Source of the DNA: Rhizobium sp. SL86
GTDB lineage: Bacteria > Pseudomonadota > Alphaproteobacteria > Rhizobiales > Rhizobiaceae
Direction of reading: 5' to 3'
NCBI RefSeq assembly: GCF_026672545.1
Contig: NZ_JAPPRJ010000009.1
Coordinates: 372,001-436,000, forward strand
DNA: 64,000 nucleotides
Shown: piece by piece, positions 24,590-34,137 of the stretch
Layout: every line of letters starts with the position of its first letter
Position numbering within the stretch: position 1 is the first letter of the stretch
The notes under the pieces: model-generated
Told to the model about the DNA's origin: nothing
What the model saw: only the letters and a program-made list of their open reading frames with translations
The model's database searches: none
Position numbers and translations under genes: made by a program

Positions 24590-26218
24590 ATGGCGCGATA
24601 TGTATTCATCACTGGCGGCGTGGTTTCCTCTCTTGGCAAGGGAATTGCGGCTGCAGCCCTCGGAGCCCTGTTACAGGCCCGCGGTTACCGGGTCCGGCTC
24701 CGCAAGCTCGACCCTTACCTCAACGTCGATCCGGGCACGATGAGCCCGACGCAACACGGCGAAGTCTTCGTCACCGATGACGGCGCTGAGACGGACCTGG
24801 ATCTCGGTCACTACGAGCGCTTTACGGGTCGCTCGGCCACCAAGACCGACAACATCACCACGGGCCGCATCTACAAGAACATCATCGACAAGGAACGGCG
24901 CGGCGACTATCTCGGCGCAACCGTCCAGGTCATTCCGCACGTCACCAACGAGATCAAGGATTTCGTCGTTGAGGGCAATGACGATTACGACTTCGTCATT
25001 TGCGAGATCGGCGGCACGGTGGGTGACATCGAGGCCATGCCCTTCGTCGAAGCCATCCGTCAGCTGGGCAACGAACTGCCGCGCGGTTCCGCCGTGTATC
25101 TGCACCTGACGCTGATGCCCTATATTCCGGCTGCCGGCGAGTTGAAGACGAAGCCGACGCAGCATTCCGTCAAGGAACTGCAGGCGCTCGGCATTGCGCC
25201 GGACATTCTGCTGGTGCGCGCCGACCGGGAAATCCCTGAGGCCGAGCGCCGCAAGCTGTCGCTGTTTTGTAATGTCCGCCCGTCGGCTGTCATCCAGGCG
25301 CTCGACGTCGCCAACATTTACGACGTGCCGATGGCCTACCACAAGGAAGGTCTCGACTCGGAAGTGCTGGCCGCCTTCGGCATCGAACCGGCGCCGAAGC
25401 CGCGCCTGGAAGCCTGGGAAGAAGTCTGCAACCGCATCCGCACGCCGGAAGGCGAGGTGACGATCGCGATCGTCGGCAAATACACCGGCCTCAAGGACGC
25501 CTACAAATCGCTGATCGAAGCGCTTCATCATGGTGGCATCGCCAACCACGTGAAGGTGAAGCTGGAGTGGATCGAGTCGGAGATCTTCGAAAAGGAAGAT
25601 CCGGCTCCGTACCTGGAAAAGGTCCACGGCATCCTGGTTCCGGGCGGTTTTGGCGAACGCGGCGCGCAGGGCAAGATCAACGCGGCGAAATTCGCCCGCG
25701 AACGCCAGGTCCCGTATTTCGGTATCTGTTTCGGCATGCAGATGGCCGTTCTCGAAGCGGCACGCAACCTGGCCGGCATCGAAGGGGCCTCATCGACCGA
25801 ATTCGGTCCCTCGAAGGAACCGGTCGTTGGCCTGATGACCGAATGGGTGAAGGGCAACGAGCTGCAGAAGCGATCCGCGTCCGGTGACCTCGGCGGCACG
25901 ATGCGCCTCGGTGCCTACAAGGCGGCCCTGAAGCGCGAAACGAAGATCGCCGACATCTACGGCTCGACGGACATTTCCGAACGCCATCGCCACCGTTACG
26001 AGGTGAACGTGGACTACAAGGAACGTCTGGAAAACTGCGGCCTCGTCTTCTCGGGCATGTCGCCGGACGGCCTTCTGCCGGAGACGATCGAATATCCGGA
26101 TCATCCGTGGTTCATCGGCGTGCAGTATCACCCGGAACTGAAAAGCCGGCCGCTCGATCCGCATCCGCTCTTTGCAAGCTTCATCGAAGCGGCGCTTGAG
26201 CAGAGCCGCCTCGTTTGA
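24590..26218 (+). CDS. pyrG: CTP synthase
   Basis: The 542-residue enzyme aminates UTP to CTP using glutamine. The N-terminal synthetase domain (about 1-265) starts with ITGGVVSSLGKG, the ATP/UTP site; the glutamine amidotransferase domain (about 290-540) has PGGFGERG, the nucleophile Cys in GICFGMQ, and His/Glu in QYHPELKSRP. The start at 24590 gives the normal length and the typical MARYVFITGG opening; an upstream GTG/TTG in frame is not needed. In related genomes kdsA and eno usually follow, as I recall; here a converging reductase gene does. Confidence 0.97.
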   Translation: MARYVFITGGVVSSLGKGIAAAALGALLQARGYRVRLRKLDPYLNVDPGTMSPTQHGEVFVTDDGAETDLDLGHYERFTGRSATKTDNITTGRIYKNIIDKERRGDYLGATVQVIPHVTNEIKDFVVEGNDDYDFVICEIGGTVGDIEAMPFVEAIRQLGNELPRGSAVYLHLTLMPYIPAAGELKTKPTQHSVKELQALGIAPDILLVRADREIPEAERRKLSLFCNVRPSAVIQALDVANIYDVPMAYHKEGLDSEVLAAFGIEPAPKPRLEAWEEVCNRIRTPEGEVTIAIVGKYTGLKDAYKSLIEALHHGGIANHVKVKLEWIESEIFEKEDPAPYLEKVHGILVPGGFGERGAQGKINAAKFARERQVPYFGICFGMQMAVLEAARNLAGIEGASSTEFGPSKEPVVGLMTEWVKGNELQKRSASGDLGGTMRLGAYKAALKRETKIADIYGSTDISERHRHRYEVNVDYKERLENCGLVFSGMSPDGLLPETIEYPDHPWFIGVQYHPELKSRPLDPHPLFASFIEAALEQSRLV

Positions 26219-26243
26219 GGCATCGTTGAACGACGATCCTACG

Positions 26244-26285
26244 AAGGCCGGGTGCTCTCAAGAGCGGCCGGCCTTCAGCGTTTTT
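26244..26285. terminator. bidirectional terminator, pyrG / FMN reductase
   Basis: AAGGCCGG (26244-26251) pairs with CCGGCCTT (26268-26275), with an inner GCTCT-CA-AGAGC stem. TTTTT at 26281-26285 follows on the plus strand. The minus-strand gene ends at 26258 inside the hairpin, so the structure serves both converging genes. Confidence 0.75.
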
Positions 26286-26830
26286 GTCCACCAGGACAGC
26301 TCATCCAGCATCCCGCCCGCCGCCTTGGTCAGCGCGTCGAAATCGGACAGCTGCTTTTCGCCCTTCATGACCGGACCGAACTGTTCCCGGCCGATGTGGA
26401 CCGCGTTGCGCAGCGGGGCCATCTGCAGTTCCACGCAGACGAGCCGCAGCTGTTCGACAGCCCTGGCGCCACCGACGCCGCCGTAAGCGACGAAGCTTGC
26501 CGGTTTGCGGTTCCATTCCGTGTAGATGTAGTCCATCGCGTTCTTAAGGACGCCGGAATAACCGTGATTGTATTCCGCGGTGATGAAAATGAAGCCGTCC
26601 AGACGGCCGATCTTTTCCGCCCACTGACGCGACACCGGGTGTTGCGACGGCTGCGAGGCGGGAGATCCTTTTTCGTTGAAGAACGGCAAGGGGAAATCCC
26701 TGAGATCGATCAGTTCGAACTCCATGTCCGACCTCTGATCCGCAATCGCCTTCAACCATCCGGCCGGTTTGTCGGCGAAGCGTCCTTCCCGCGTTGTGCT
26801 CATGATGATGCCGATCTTGAAGTCCGCCAT
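26258..26830 (-). CDS. NADPH-dependent FMN reductase-family protein
   Basis: The 190-residue flavodoxin-like enzyme has the FMN phosphate loop MSTTREGRFADK at the N-terminus and the TAEYNHGYSGVLKNAMDYIY segment followed by FVAYGGVGGARAVEQL, typical of ChrR/azoreductase-like NADPH:FMN or quinone reductases. It is cytosolic. The ATG at 26830 has GGGAG eight bases upstream; the longer frame from 26896 has no support. It lies 69 bases downstream of the photolyase gene on the same strand, so a flavin-related link is possible but unproven. Confidence 0.88.
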   Translation of the reverse strand: MADFKIGIIMSTTREGRFADKPAGWLKAIADQRSDMEFELIDLRDFPLPFFNEKGSPASQPSQHPVSRQWAEKIGRLDGFIFITAEYNHGYSGVLKNAMDYIYTEWNRKPASFVAYGGVGGARAVEQLRLVCVELQMAPLRNAVHIGREQFGPVMKGEKQLSDFDALTKAAGGMLDELSWWTKTLKAGRS

Positions 26831-26899
26831 AGATGATGCTCCCTGTGTGCTGACTGATGTCGTCAAGTAAGGCACGCCGCCGTCCCGGCAAGGCATCCG

Positions 26900-28354
26900 C
26901 TAGTCGCGTGGGTCGGCTTCGGAACTTCGGCCCGTGACATGCGCATAGGCTGCCAGCGCCTCGTCGCGGGCGATGCCATGGTCGACGATCGGCCTCGGAT
27001 AGGTCGTGCCGAGTTTTACGCCGGCCCTGTGCAGCACCTCGAGCGGCGCGTCGAAGGGTTTGTGGATGTATTTGTTGGGCAGTTTTGCCAGTTCCGGCAC
27101 GAAGCGGCGAACATAGTCGCCGTCCGGATCGAATTTCTCGCCCTGCAGGATCGGGTTGAAAACCCGGAAGAAGGGCGAGGCATCCGCGCCGGATCCCGCC
27201 ACCCATTGCCAGTTGGCAGCGTTTGAGGCGGGATCGGCATCCACAAGCGTGTCGCGGAACCAGGCTTCGCCGCGCCGCCAGTCGATCATCAGATCCTTGA
27301 TCAGGAAGGAGGCGGTGATCATCCGCACGCGGTTGTGCATGTAACCGTGCCGCCAGAGCTGGCGCATGCCGGCATCGACGACCGGGTAACCCGTCATGCC
27401 CTTCGTCCAGGCCTTGAACTGGGCGGCGTCGAACCGCCAGGGAAAGGCATCGAAACGGTCGTTCCAGTTGGCCTCGCCAAGCTTCGGGAATTCCACCAAC
27501 AGATGGTAGGAAAATTCGCGCCAGACCAGTTCCTTGCGGAAATGAATAAGGTCTTCCGTCGCTGGCAGCCCCCGCGTCGCATGCCAGATGCGCGCCGGGG
27601 AAATCTCGCCGAAGGCGAGGTGCGGCGAGAGCATGGAGGTTGCGTGCTCCAGGCCCGGGAAATCGCGGTCTTTCTTGTAGGTTGCGATCGGACGGTCGAC
27701 GAATTCCTTGAGCCGTCGATGGGCGCCGTCCTCGCCTGGTTGCCAGAGTCTTTCGAACTCCGTGGCCCAGTTCGGGCGCGTCGGTAACAGGTCCCACTCG
27801 CTTAACACATCCGAGGCTGGCAAGCGTGCTGGCGCGGGGACGGCTTTCGGCGTCTCCACGGGCTCGCGCGGTTCGCCTTCCTTCTCCAGCGCCCGCCAGA
27901 AGGGCGTATAGACCCGGTAGGTCCCGCCGCTGCCGGTGCGCATCGTCTTCGGATCGTGCAGCAACTGTCCCTTGAAGCGTTTGACCTCGAGACCCTTGCA
28001 ATGCAGCGCCTCGAGAATGAGGGGGTCGATCTCGTCGCGCTCGTACAGCCGGTTGAGGTAAATGGCCTTTGCCCCCATCTCGTCCGCGAGCGCGGACAAC
28101 ACTTCGACCGCCCTGCCGCTGCGAAGAATGAGCCGGTTTCCCTTTTTCCGAAGCGCCTGGTCGAGAGCCTCAAGAGAATGGTGCAGCCACCATTCCTGCG
28201 CAGCACCCAACGGGCCGACCTTGTCCGATGCCGGCTCGCGCAGATAAACGCAGACGACCGGCGCCCCGCTCTGCACCGCAGCTGTCAGCGCGCCATTGTC
28301 GTCGAGCCGCAGGTCCTTGCGGAACCAGAGAAGCACGGGCGCCTGATCGGACAT
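26900..28354 (-). CDS. phrB: class I CPD photolyase
   Basis: The 484-residue protein is a cryptochrome/photolyase. The N-terminal antenna domain (about 1-135) starts LLWFRKDLRLDDN. The FAD-binding helical domain has TSMLSPHLAFGEISP, KGMTGYPVVDAGMRQL, GYMHNRVRMI and NWQWVAGSGADASPFFR, as in class I cyclobutane pyrimidine dimer photolyases. It repairs UV lesions using light. It follows moeA by 59 bases on the same strand. In the rhizobia I remember, lexA occupies that place, so a changed gene order is possible. Confidence 0.94.
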   Translation of the reverse strand: MSDQAPVLLWFRKDLRLDDNGALTAAVQSGAPVVCVYLREPASDKVGPLGAAQEWWLHHSLEALDQALRKKGNRLILRSGRAVEVLSALADEMGAKAIYLNRLYERDEIDPLILEALHCKGLEVKRFKGQLLHDPKTMRTGSGGTYRVYTPFWRALEKEGEPREPVETPKAVPAPARLPASDVLSEWDLLPTRPNWATEFERLWQPGEDGAHRRLKEFVDRPIATYKKDRDFPGLEHATSMLSPHLAFGEISPARIWHATRGLPATEDLIHFRKELVWREFSYHLLVEFPKLGEANWNDRFDAFPWRFDAAQFKAWTKGMTGYPVVDAGMRQLWRHGYMHNRVRMITASFLIKDLMIDWRRGEAWFRDTLVDADPASNAANWQWVAGSGADASPFFRVFNPILQGEKFDPDGDYVRRFVPELAKLPNKYIHKPFDAPLEVLHRAGVKLGTTYPRPIVDHGIARDEALAAYAHVTGRSSEADPRD

Positions 28355-28413
28355 GCGGAAGCTCCAAATCTGTCAACTGATACCGCATGTTACGGGTTGA
28401 CGCCGCTCGCGGA

Positions 28414-29643
28414 TCACCTGCCTGTCGGGCGTAGCAGAAGGACCGGGCAGGGGGCGCCGGCGGGCAATTCCGGCGCGTGCGGCGGCCGGATGATCAGCGC
28501 ATCCGATTGCGCAAAGATCTTCATCATCGACGAATCCTGTTTGCCGAAGGCTTCCGCCACCAGCCGTCCCTGATTGTCGCGCGACAGCGTCGCACGCAGA
28601 TAATCCTGCCGCTGGTCATTGGCCGACAGGCTCGTTGCGGTCACGGCAGAACCGGAACGGTCGCGCAAGGGGCGTCGTGCAAGCGTCGTGATCAGCGGCT
28701 CCAGGAAAAGGAGGCCGCAGACGAGGCTGGCGACCGGATTACCGGGAAGTCCGAGTACTTGCATGCCCCTGAGCGAACCGACCATCAGCGGTTTTCCCGG
28801 CCGCATAGCGATCCGCCAGAAATCGAGTTCCATACCCTTGGCCTTCAGGCTTGCCTGGACGAGATCGTGATCACCGACCGAGGCACCGCCGAGGGTGACG
28901 AGCACATCCACCTGCGCCTCGATCGCACGGCCGATCGCCGCCTCGATGAGAGAACGGTCGTCACCGACAATGCCGAGGTCCAGCACCTCGCCACCGGCCG
29001 CCCCGATGAGCGCCGCGACACCAAATGTATTGGAGGCGATGATCTGGTCGGGACGCGGTGCGCCACCCGGCGCGATCAACTCGTCGCCGGTTGCAATCAC
29101 CGCCACGCGGGGCCGGCGGTAGACGCTAAGGCCGGGATGGTTCATGGCCGCGGCAACGGTGACATGGGCCGCATCGAGCAGGGTACCCGCGGAAAGCACC
29201 ACCTCGCCCTCGGCAAAGTCCTGACCTCGGGGGCGGATATGCCGGCCTGCGGTTACCGCAAAGGTGGTGCGGATGCGGTTGCCATCCAGCGTTTCCGCAT
29301 CCTCCTGGATCAGCACCGTATCGGCGCCCTCCGGCACCGGCGCACCGGTGAAGATGCGCACGGCCTCGCCCTCGCCGACGGAACCGGCAAAGGCATGACC
29401 GGCCGCCGACTGGCCAATGACGCTGAGCACCGAGCCGATCTCGGGCGCATCCTCGGCGCGCAGCGCGTAGCCATCCATGGCCGACGCATGAAAGGGAGGT
29501 TGGGTCAGACGCGCGGCGAGATCCCCCGCCAGTACGCGTCCCGCAGCCTGCCGAAGAGGAACCGTCTCGGTTGCCGTCATCGGCCGTGCGCGTGCGAGAA
29601 GCCGGCTCAGCGCCTCGGAAACGGGAAGAAGCGGGCCGGCCAT
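28414..29643 (-). CDS. moeA: molybdopterin molybdenumtransferase
   Basis: The 409-residue enzyme inserts molybdate into adenylylated molybdopterin, the last common step of Moco synthesis. Recognisable motifs are SAMDGYALR, GDELIAPG in the MoeA central domain, TLGGASVGDHD and MRPGKP. The ATG at 29643 follows the moaC stop by four bases and has AAGGAA inside moaC; the frame runs about 50 codons upstream through moaC, which is not real. It is part of a ppiD-trpD-trpC-moaC-moeA transcript. Confidence 0.95.
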   Translation of the reverse strand: MAGPLLPVSEALSRLLARARPMTATETVPLRQAAGRVLAGDLAARLTQPPFHASAMDGYALRAEDAPEIGSVLSVIGQSAAGHAFAGSVGEGEAVRIFTGAPVPEGADTVLIQEDAETLDGNRIRTTFAVTAGRHIRPRGQDFAEGEVVLSAGTLLDAAHVTVAAAMNHPGLSVYRRPRVAVIATGDELIAPGGAPRPDQIIASNTFGVAALIGAAGGEVLDLGIVGDDRSLIEAAIGRAIEAQVDVLVTLGGASVGDHDLVQASLKAKGMELDFWRIAMRPGKPLMVGSLRGMQVLGLPGNPVASLVCGLLFLEPLITTLARRPLRDRSGSAVTATSLSANDQRQDYLRATLSRDNQGRLVAEAFGKQDSSMMKIFAQSDALIIRPPHAPELPAGAPCPVLLLRPTGR

Positions 29644-29647
29644 GGTG

Positions 29648-30166
29648 TCATTCCTTGTTGTCAGCCTTGCTGTCGGCGTCGGCGCGGTGCCAATCGCCGG
29701 ATTTCCCGCCGCTCTTCGCCAGAAGCGTGATGCCGCCGATCTCCATGCCTTTGTCGGCGGCCTTGGCCATGTCGTAGATGGTGAGGCAGGCAACCGAAAC
29801 GGCGGTCAGCGCCTCCATCTCGACGCCGGTCTTGCCGGTGAGCTTCACCGTCGCTTCGACGCGCAGGCCGGGCAGGGCGGCATCTTCGGTGATCTCGACG
29901 GCGATCTTGCTCAGCATCAGCGGGTGGCAGAGCGGGATGAGGTTGGCGGTCTGTTTGGCGGCCATGATGCCGGCAAGCCGTGCGGTGCCGATCACGTCGC
30001 CCTTTTTGGCATTGCCGTCCCGTATGAGGGCCAGCGTCTCTGGCTGCATGCGGACGAAGCCGCAGGCGGTGGCAATCCGCACCGTGTCCGCTTTGTCGGC
30101 CACGTCCACCATATGCGCCTCGCCGGAGGCGGTGATATGGGTGAGCCGCGCCTCCTCGGCCATCAT
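29648..30166 (-). CDS. moaC: cyclic pyranopterin monophosphate synthase
   Basis: The 172-residue protein catalyses, with MoaA, the first step of molybdenum cofactor synthesis. The conserved segments KKGDVIGTARLAGIMAAKQT, LIPLCHPL and GKTGVEMEALTAVSVA, with the active-site Lys and Asp, are present. The start lies in ATGATG overlapping the trpC stop codon, so either of two adjacent ATGs may be used and translation is coupled to trpC. MoaA is not in the window. Confidence 0.95.
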   Translation of the reverse strand: MMAEEARLTHITASGEAHMVDVADKADTVRIATACGFVRMQPETLALIRDGNAKKGDVIGTARLAGIMAAKQTANLIPLCHPLMLSKIAVEITEDAALPGLRVEATVKLTGKTGVEMEALTAVSVACLTIYDMAKAADKGMEIGGITLLAKSGGKSGDWHRADADSKADNKE

Positions 30167-30978
30167 TCTGCCGCCTGGCTGGCGGTTTCCCCGAAGAGAA
30201 GCGCGCGGGTTGCCGTCGTCACGTCATCCTTGCGCATCAGGCTTTCGCCGACGAGGAAGGTGGAAATGCCGCTCGCCTTCAGCCGCAGGCAATCCGCATG
30301 CGTGAAGATGCCGCTTTCGCCGACAAGCAGCCGATCCTCTGGCACCATCGCTGCCAGTTTTTCGCTCACGTCCAGGCTCACCTCGAAGGTGCGGAGATTG
30401 CGGTTGTTGATGCCGACGAGCGGCGAGGCAAGTTTCAACGCCCGCTCCATCTCTTCCGCGTCGTGCACCTCGACCAGCACATCCATGCCGAGCGCAAGCG
30501 CCTCGTCTTCCAGGCGTTTTGCGAGGTCGTCGGAGAGCGAAGCCATGATCAGGAGGATGCAGTCCGCGCCCCAGGCACGCGCTTCATGCACCTGATAGCT
30601 GTCGAACATGAAATCCTTGCGCAGTGCCGGCAGATGGCAAGCCTTGCGGGCGGCGGTCAGGAACTCTGGTGCCCCCTGGAAACTGGGTGTGTCGGTGAGA
30701 ACCGAAAGACAGGCAGCCCCACCGGCCTCATAGGCCTTGGCGAGCGCCGGCGGATCGAAATCGGGACGGATCAGACCCTTCGAGGGGCTCGCCTTCTTGA
30801 TCTCGGCAATCAGGCCGAAAACACCCGCCGTCTGTTTGGCCCGCAGCGCAGAATAGAAGCCGCGCGGCGCCTCCTGGTCGGCGGCCATGGCCTTCAGGTC
30901 GGACAACGAGACGCGCGCCTTGGCCGCCTCGATCTCCTGCAGCTTGTAGGCCTCGATCTTTTTCAGGATGTCGCTCAT
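30163..30978 (-). CDS. trpC: indole-3-glycerol phosphate synthase
   Basis: The 271-residue (beta/alpha)8 enzyme closes the indole ring in tryptophan synthesis. Seen are the catalytic Lys in AEIKKASPSKG, the Lys/Phe segment LRKDFMFD, GINNRNLRTFEV and the phosphate loop VGESGI. It is a single-function TrpC, not fused to TrpF. ATG 30978 has GAGGTGG upstream; the 29-codon upstream extension is not supported. It starts seven bases after trpD and overlaps moaC. Confidence 0.96.
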   Translation of the reverse strand: MSDILKKIEAYKLQEIEAAKARVSLSDLKAMAADQEAPRGFYSALRAKQTAGVFGLIAEIKKASPSKGLIRPDFDPPALAKAYEAGGAACLSVLTDTPSFQGAPEFLTAARKACHLPALRKDFMFDSYQVHEARAWGADCILLIMASLSDDLAKRLEDEALALGMDVLVEVHDAEEMERALKLASPLVGINNRNLRTFEVSLDVSEKLAAMVPEDRLLVGESGIFTHADCLRLKASGISTFLVGESLMRKDDVTTATRALLFGETASQAAE

Positions 30979-30985
30979 GACCACC

Positions 30986-32002
30986 TCAGATAGGCTCGTT
31001 GGAGACCGCGACAAGGCGGTCGAGCACGGCCGCGGCATTGCCGCTGTCCAGCGACTGGGTGGCAAGGATCATGCCCTCCAGCACATCGGTTGCCTTGCCG
31101 GCCACGACCAGCGAGGCGGCGGCGTTGCAGAGCGCGATGTCGCGATAGGCATTCTTGGCGCCGGACAGCACGTCGCGCAGTGCCTTCGCATTCACCTCGC
31201 CGTCGCCGCCCTTCAGCTCGTCGATCGTCGCCCGGGCGACCCCGAAATCCTCCGGTGTCAGCTCGAAGCTGCGGATCGCGCCGTTTTCCAGCGCACAGAC
31301 ATGGGTCACGCCCGTGGTGGTGATTTCGTCCATGCCCTCGCCATGCACCACCCAGATCGTTTCCGATCCGAGATCACGCATCACTTCGGCGATCGGCTGC
31401 AGCCAGCGCGGCGAAAACACGCCGAGCAGCTGACGTTTGGCGCCGGCGGGATTGGAGAGCGGGCCCAGCAGGTTGAAGATGGTGCGTGTGCCGAGTTCGA
31501 CGCGGCTCGGGCCGACATGCCGCATGGCAGCGTGATGCACCTGTGCGAACATAAAACCGATACCGGCGTCTTCGACACATTTCGCAATCAGCGCCGGCGG
31601 AATATCCAGCTTGACGCCAAGCGCGGTCAGCGCATCCGCCGTGCCGGATTTCGACGAGAGCGCGCGGTTGCCGTGTTTGGCGACCTTGACGCCGGCACCC
31701 GCCACGATGATCGAGGCGAGTGTCGAGATGTTGTAGGTGCCAAGACCGTCGCCACCCGTGCCGACGATGTCGATGACATCGGCCGGCGCATGCACCGGCA
31801 GCATCTTGGCACGCATGGTGGAGACGGCGCCGGCGATCTCCTCGACCGTTTCGCCCCGCACCCGAAGCGCCATCAGGAAACCGCCGATCTGAGACGGCGT
31901 GGCTTCCCCCGACATCAGGATGTCGAAGGCGGCGCGCGCCTCATCCCGCGACAGCACTTCGCCGTTCGCGACCTTGGCAATGAAGGGTTTCAATTCCGGC
32001 AT
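30986..32002 (-). CDS. trpD: anthranilate phosphoribosyltransferase
   Basis: The 338-residue enzyme joins anthranilate to phosphoribosyl pyrophosphate in tryptophan synthesis. The PRPP motif DIVGTGGDG and the KHGNRALSSKSGTAD segment are conserved. It is a separate TrpD, not fused to the TrpG amidotransferase. It starts 18 bases after the ppiD stop, in one transcription unit with trpC, moaC and moeA. TrpE is not in the window. Confidence 0.96.
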   Translation of the reverse strand: MPELKPFIAKVANGEVLSRDEARAAFDILMSGEATPSQIGGFLMALRVRGETVEEIAGAVSTMRAKMLPVHAPADVIDIVGTGGDGLGTYNISTLASIIVAGAGVKVAKHGNRALSSKSGTADALTALGVKLDIPPALIAKCVEDAGIGFMFAQVHHAAMRHVGPSRVELGTRTIFNLLGPLSNPAGAKRQLLGVFSPRWLQPIAEVMRDLGSETIWVVHGEGMDEITTTGVTHVCALENGAIRSFELTPEDFGVARATIDELKGGDGEVNAKALRDVLSGAKNAYRDIALCNAAASLVVAGKATDVLEGMILATQSLDSGNAAAVLDRLVAVSNEPI

Positions 32003-32020
32003 GTTCTCCTCCCCAGGCCG

Positions 32021-33907
32021 TCAGCGCACCATGGCCTGCTCGGCAAGCGCCTGGTTGATCGAGACACCGTAGTTCTTCTGCAACTGGTTGACCACCTGAT
32101 CCAGCATGTCGTCGCCGCTCGCACGGGCGATCTGGCGGACCTCCTGGTCGCCATCGCTCAGCGCATCGCCGGGCTGCTGGTTGACGGCGGTCACCCGCAT
32201 CAGAAGCTGCGTTTCGCCATCGGCGCCAAGCGCTGCCACGTTGAGACCGACAGGGCCGGAGAAGGCGGCCTTGATCGCATCGGCACCAAAGACGGCATCC
32301 GCGCCCTGACGGCGCAGCCCGGTCTTCGTTTCGACCGCTAGGCCCAGTTCGCCGGCAATCGCGGCAAGTGTTTCGCCCTTGTCGAGACGGGCCTTCAGTT
32401 CGGCAGCCTTGGCGGCAAGTGCCGTGCGCTGCTGTTCGTTCGTCCAGTCGGTTACGGCCTTTTCGCGAACCTCCGACAGCGCCCGGTCGCGCTCCGGAAT
32501 AACCTCGCGCACATCGAACCAGACGTAACCATCATTGCCGAGATTGACGGGGAGTGCCTCGGCACCGACATCCGTACGGAATACTTCCGTCAGCAGGTTG
32601 CGGCCCGCCGGCAGGTTTGGAAGCGGCTTGCCGTCGCCGTCATTGCCGCTGCTGTCCACTGTGACGACACTCGACTTGAGGTTCAGCTGTTTGGCAGCCT
32701 CTTGGAGCGACGCACCGCCACCGCGCACATCCTCGAATCGGTCGTGCACGGACTGGACGGCCTCGGCGGCGGCCGAGAGCGACAGCTGGTTGCGCAGTTC
32801 GTCCTTGACCTCGTCAAAGGTCTTCGTCGTTTCGGGACGGACATTGGTCACGCGCAGGACGACCGGGCCGAAGGGGCCTTCGACAACCGGCGTCACACCG
32901 CCCTGGGGGCCGAGTGCGAAGGCGGCATTGGCAATGGCCTGATCAGGCACCTGTTCCTTGGTGAAATCGCCGAGCATCACGTCGGCGGGCGTCTTGCCCT
33001 GATCCGCAACCAGCTGGTCGAAACTCAGCTGGCGTTCCTTCATCTGCGCCAGCGCGGCATCCGCCATTTCCTTGCTCGGGAAGCTCAACTGCTCGATCGT
33101 CCGGGTCTCCGGCGTCTTGTAGCTGTCCTTGCGGCGGTCGTATTCGGCCCGCACCTGCGCATCCGTCACGCTGTTCGGATCGGCGACGTCGGTCGGCTGC
33201 AGGGTGACATAGGCGAACTTGCGCAGTTCCGGCGCGCGATAACGGCTCTTCTTGTCGCCGAACCAGGCGGCCAGGACATCCTCCGTCGGCGCCTTGATCG
33301 GATCGATATTGGCGTAGGAGAGCAGGATGTAATCGAGATCGCGTGCCTCGTTGCGATAGGTCTTCAACGCATCGACGAGCACTTCGGGCGCCTGGAAGCC
33401 ATCGGCCACCGCGTCGACGATCTGGCTGCGTACGGCGACCTTGCTGCGTTCGTTGATATAATCCTCTTCGCGCAGGCTGGCATTGCGCAGCCGGGCGGAG
33501 AAGAGCTGGCGATCGAAACGACCGTCATTGCCGCGGAAGGCCGGATCTTCGGCGATCAGGTTGGCGAGCCGGTCCTGGGACAGGCCAAGCCGCATATCCT
33601 CCGACAGCTGGTCCAGCGAAGCACCGGCAGCGAGCTGCGCAAAGGCCTGCTGTTCGACGCCGAGCGCGCGCGCCTGTTCCGTCGTCAGCTGCATGCCGAA
33701 CTGACGGCTCAACGACGAAAGCTGTCGCTGATAGGCCAGGCGGAACTCTTCCGGCGAGATCTGCTGGTCTCCAACCGTCATCACGGCATTGCTACTGGGC
33801 GACAGGATGGATGCGGACACGCCCCAGATGGCAAACGAGACCACGAGCAGCATAAGGAGCAGTTTCGCAACCCAAGACCGGGCAGCGCTTCTGAGGGAAT
33901 CAAGCAT
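32021..33907 (-). CDS. PpiD/SurA-type periplasmic peptidyl-prolyl isomerase
   Basis: The 628-residue protein is anchored by an N-terminal membrane segment (about 13-32, LLLMLLVVSFAIWGVS) and carries a SurA-N-like chaperone domain followed by a parvulin-like rotamase domain at about 240-360, including the ADVMLGDFTKEQVPD stretch, then a further C-terminal region. This is the PpiD pattern, a chaperone for outer-membrane or exported proteins at the periplasmic face. It is the first gene of the trpDC-moaC-moeA run. It is divergent from DUF763 with a dyad in the spacer. Confidence 0.87.
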   Translation of the reverse strand: MLDSLRSAARSWVAKLLLMLLVVSFAIWGVSASILSPSSNAVMTVGDQQISPEEFRLAYQRQLSSLSRQFGMQLTTEQARALGVEQQAFAQLAAGASLDQLSEDMRLGLSQDRLANLIAEDPAFRGNDGRFDRQLFSARLRNASLREEDYINERSKVAVRSQIVDAVADGFQAPEVLVDALKTYRNEARDLDYILLSYANIDPIKAPTEDVLAAWFGDKKSRYRAPELRKFAYVTLQPTDVADPNSVTDAQVRAEYDRRKDSYKTPETRTIEQLSFPSKEMADAALAQMKERQLSFDQLVADQGKTPADVMLGDFTKEQVPDQAIANAAFALGPQGGVTPVVEGPFGPVVLRVTNVRPETTKTFDEVKDELRNQLSLSAAAEAVQSVHDRFEDVRGGGASLQEAAKQLNLKSSVVTVDSSGNDGDGKPLPNLPAGRNLLTEVFRTDVGAEALPVNLGNDGYVWFDVREVIPERDRALSEVREKAVTDWTNEQQRTALAAKAAELKARLDKGETLAAIAGELGLAVETKTGLRRQGADAVFGADAIKAAFSGPVGLNVAALGADGETQLLMRVTAVNQQPGDALSDGDQEVRQIARASGDDMLDQVVNQLQKNYGVSINQALAEQAMVR

Positions 33908-33970
33908 CGATCGACAATACCTTGCAAAGGGTAGAATTCCGCCTCCGGCGGGTTTGAAGGAATGTCTCTA

Positions 33971-34000
33971 GAACAAACTTCACCGGAAATGAAGCTGTTC
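33971..34000. promoter_or_regulatory. imperfect dyad in ppiD / DUF763 spacer
   Basis: GAACA-N2-CTTCA (33971-33982) and TGAAG-N1-TGTTC (33990-34000) are arranged as a two-part inverted repeat around CCGGAAA. It lies 64 bases upstream of ppiD and may be an operator. It does not fit the alphaproteobacterial LexA box GAAC-N7-GAAC. Confidence 0.35.
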
Positions 34001-34137
34001 CGGCTCAAAAGAACGATAGCTTTGCCTGACCGTCGCCACTGCGATGCCGATTGGCTCTTCGGGTGAGTGTCAATGGGAAACCGGTTTTCCCTTCGTGTCT
34101 CCCGTGTTATCCAGAGGAAAAGGAACGAAAGACGAAC

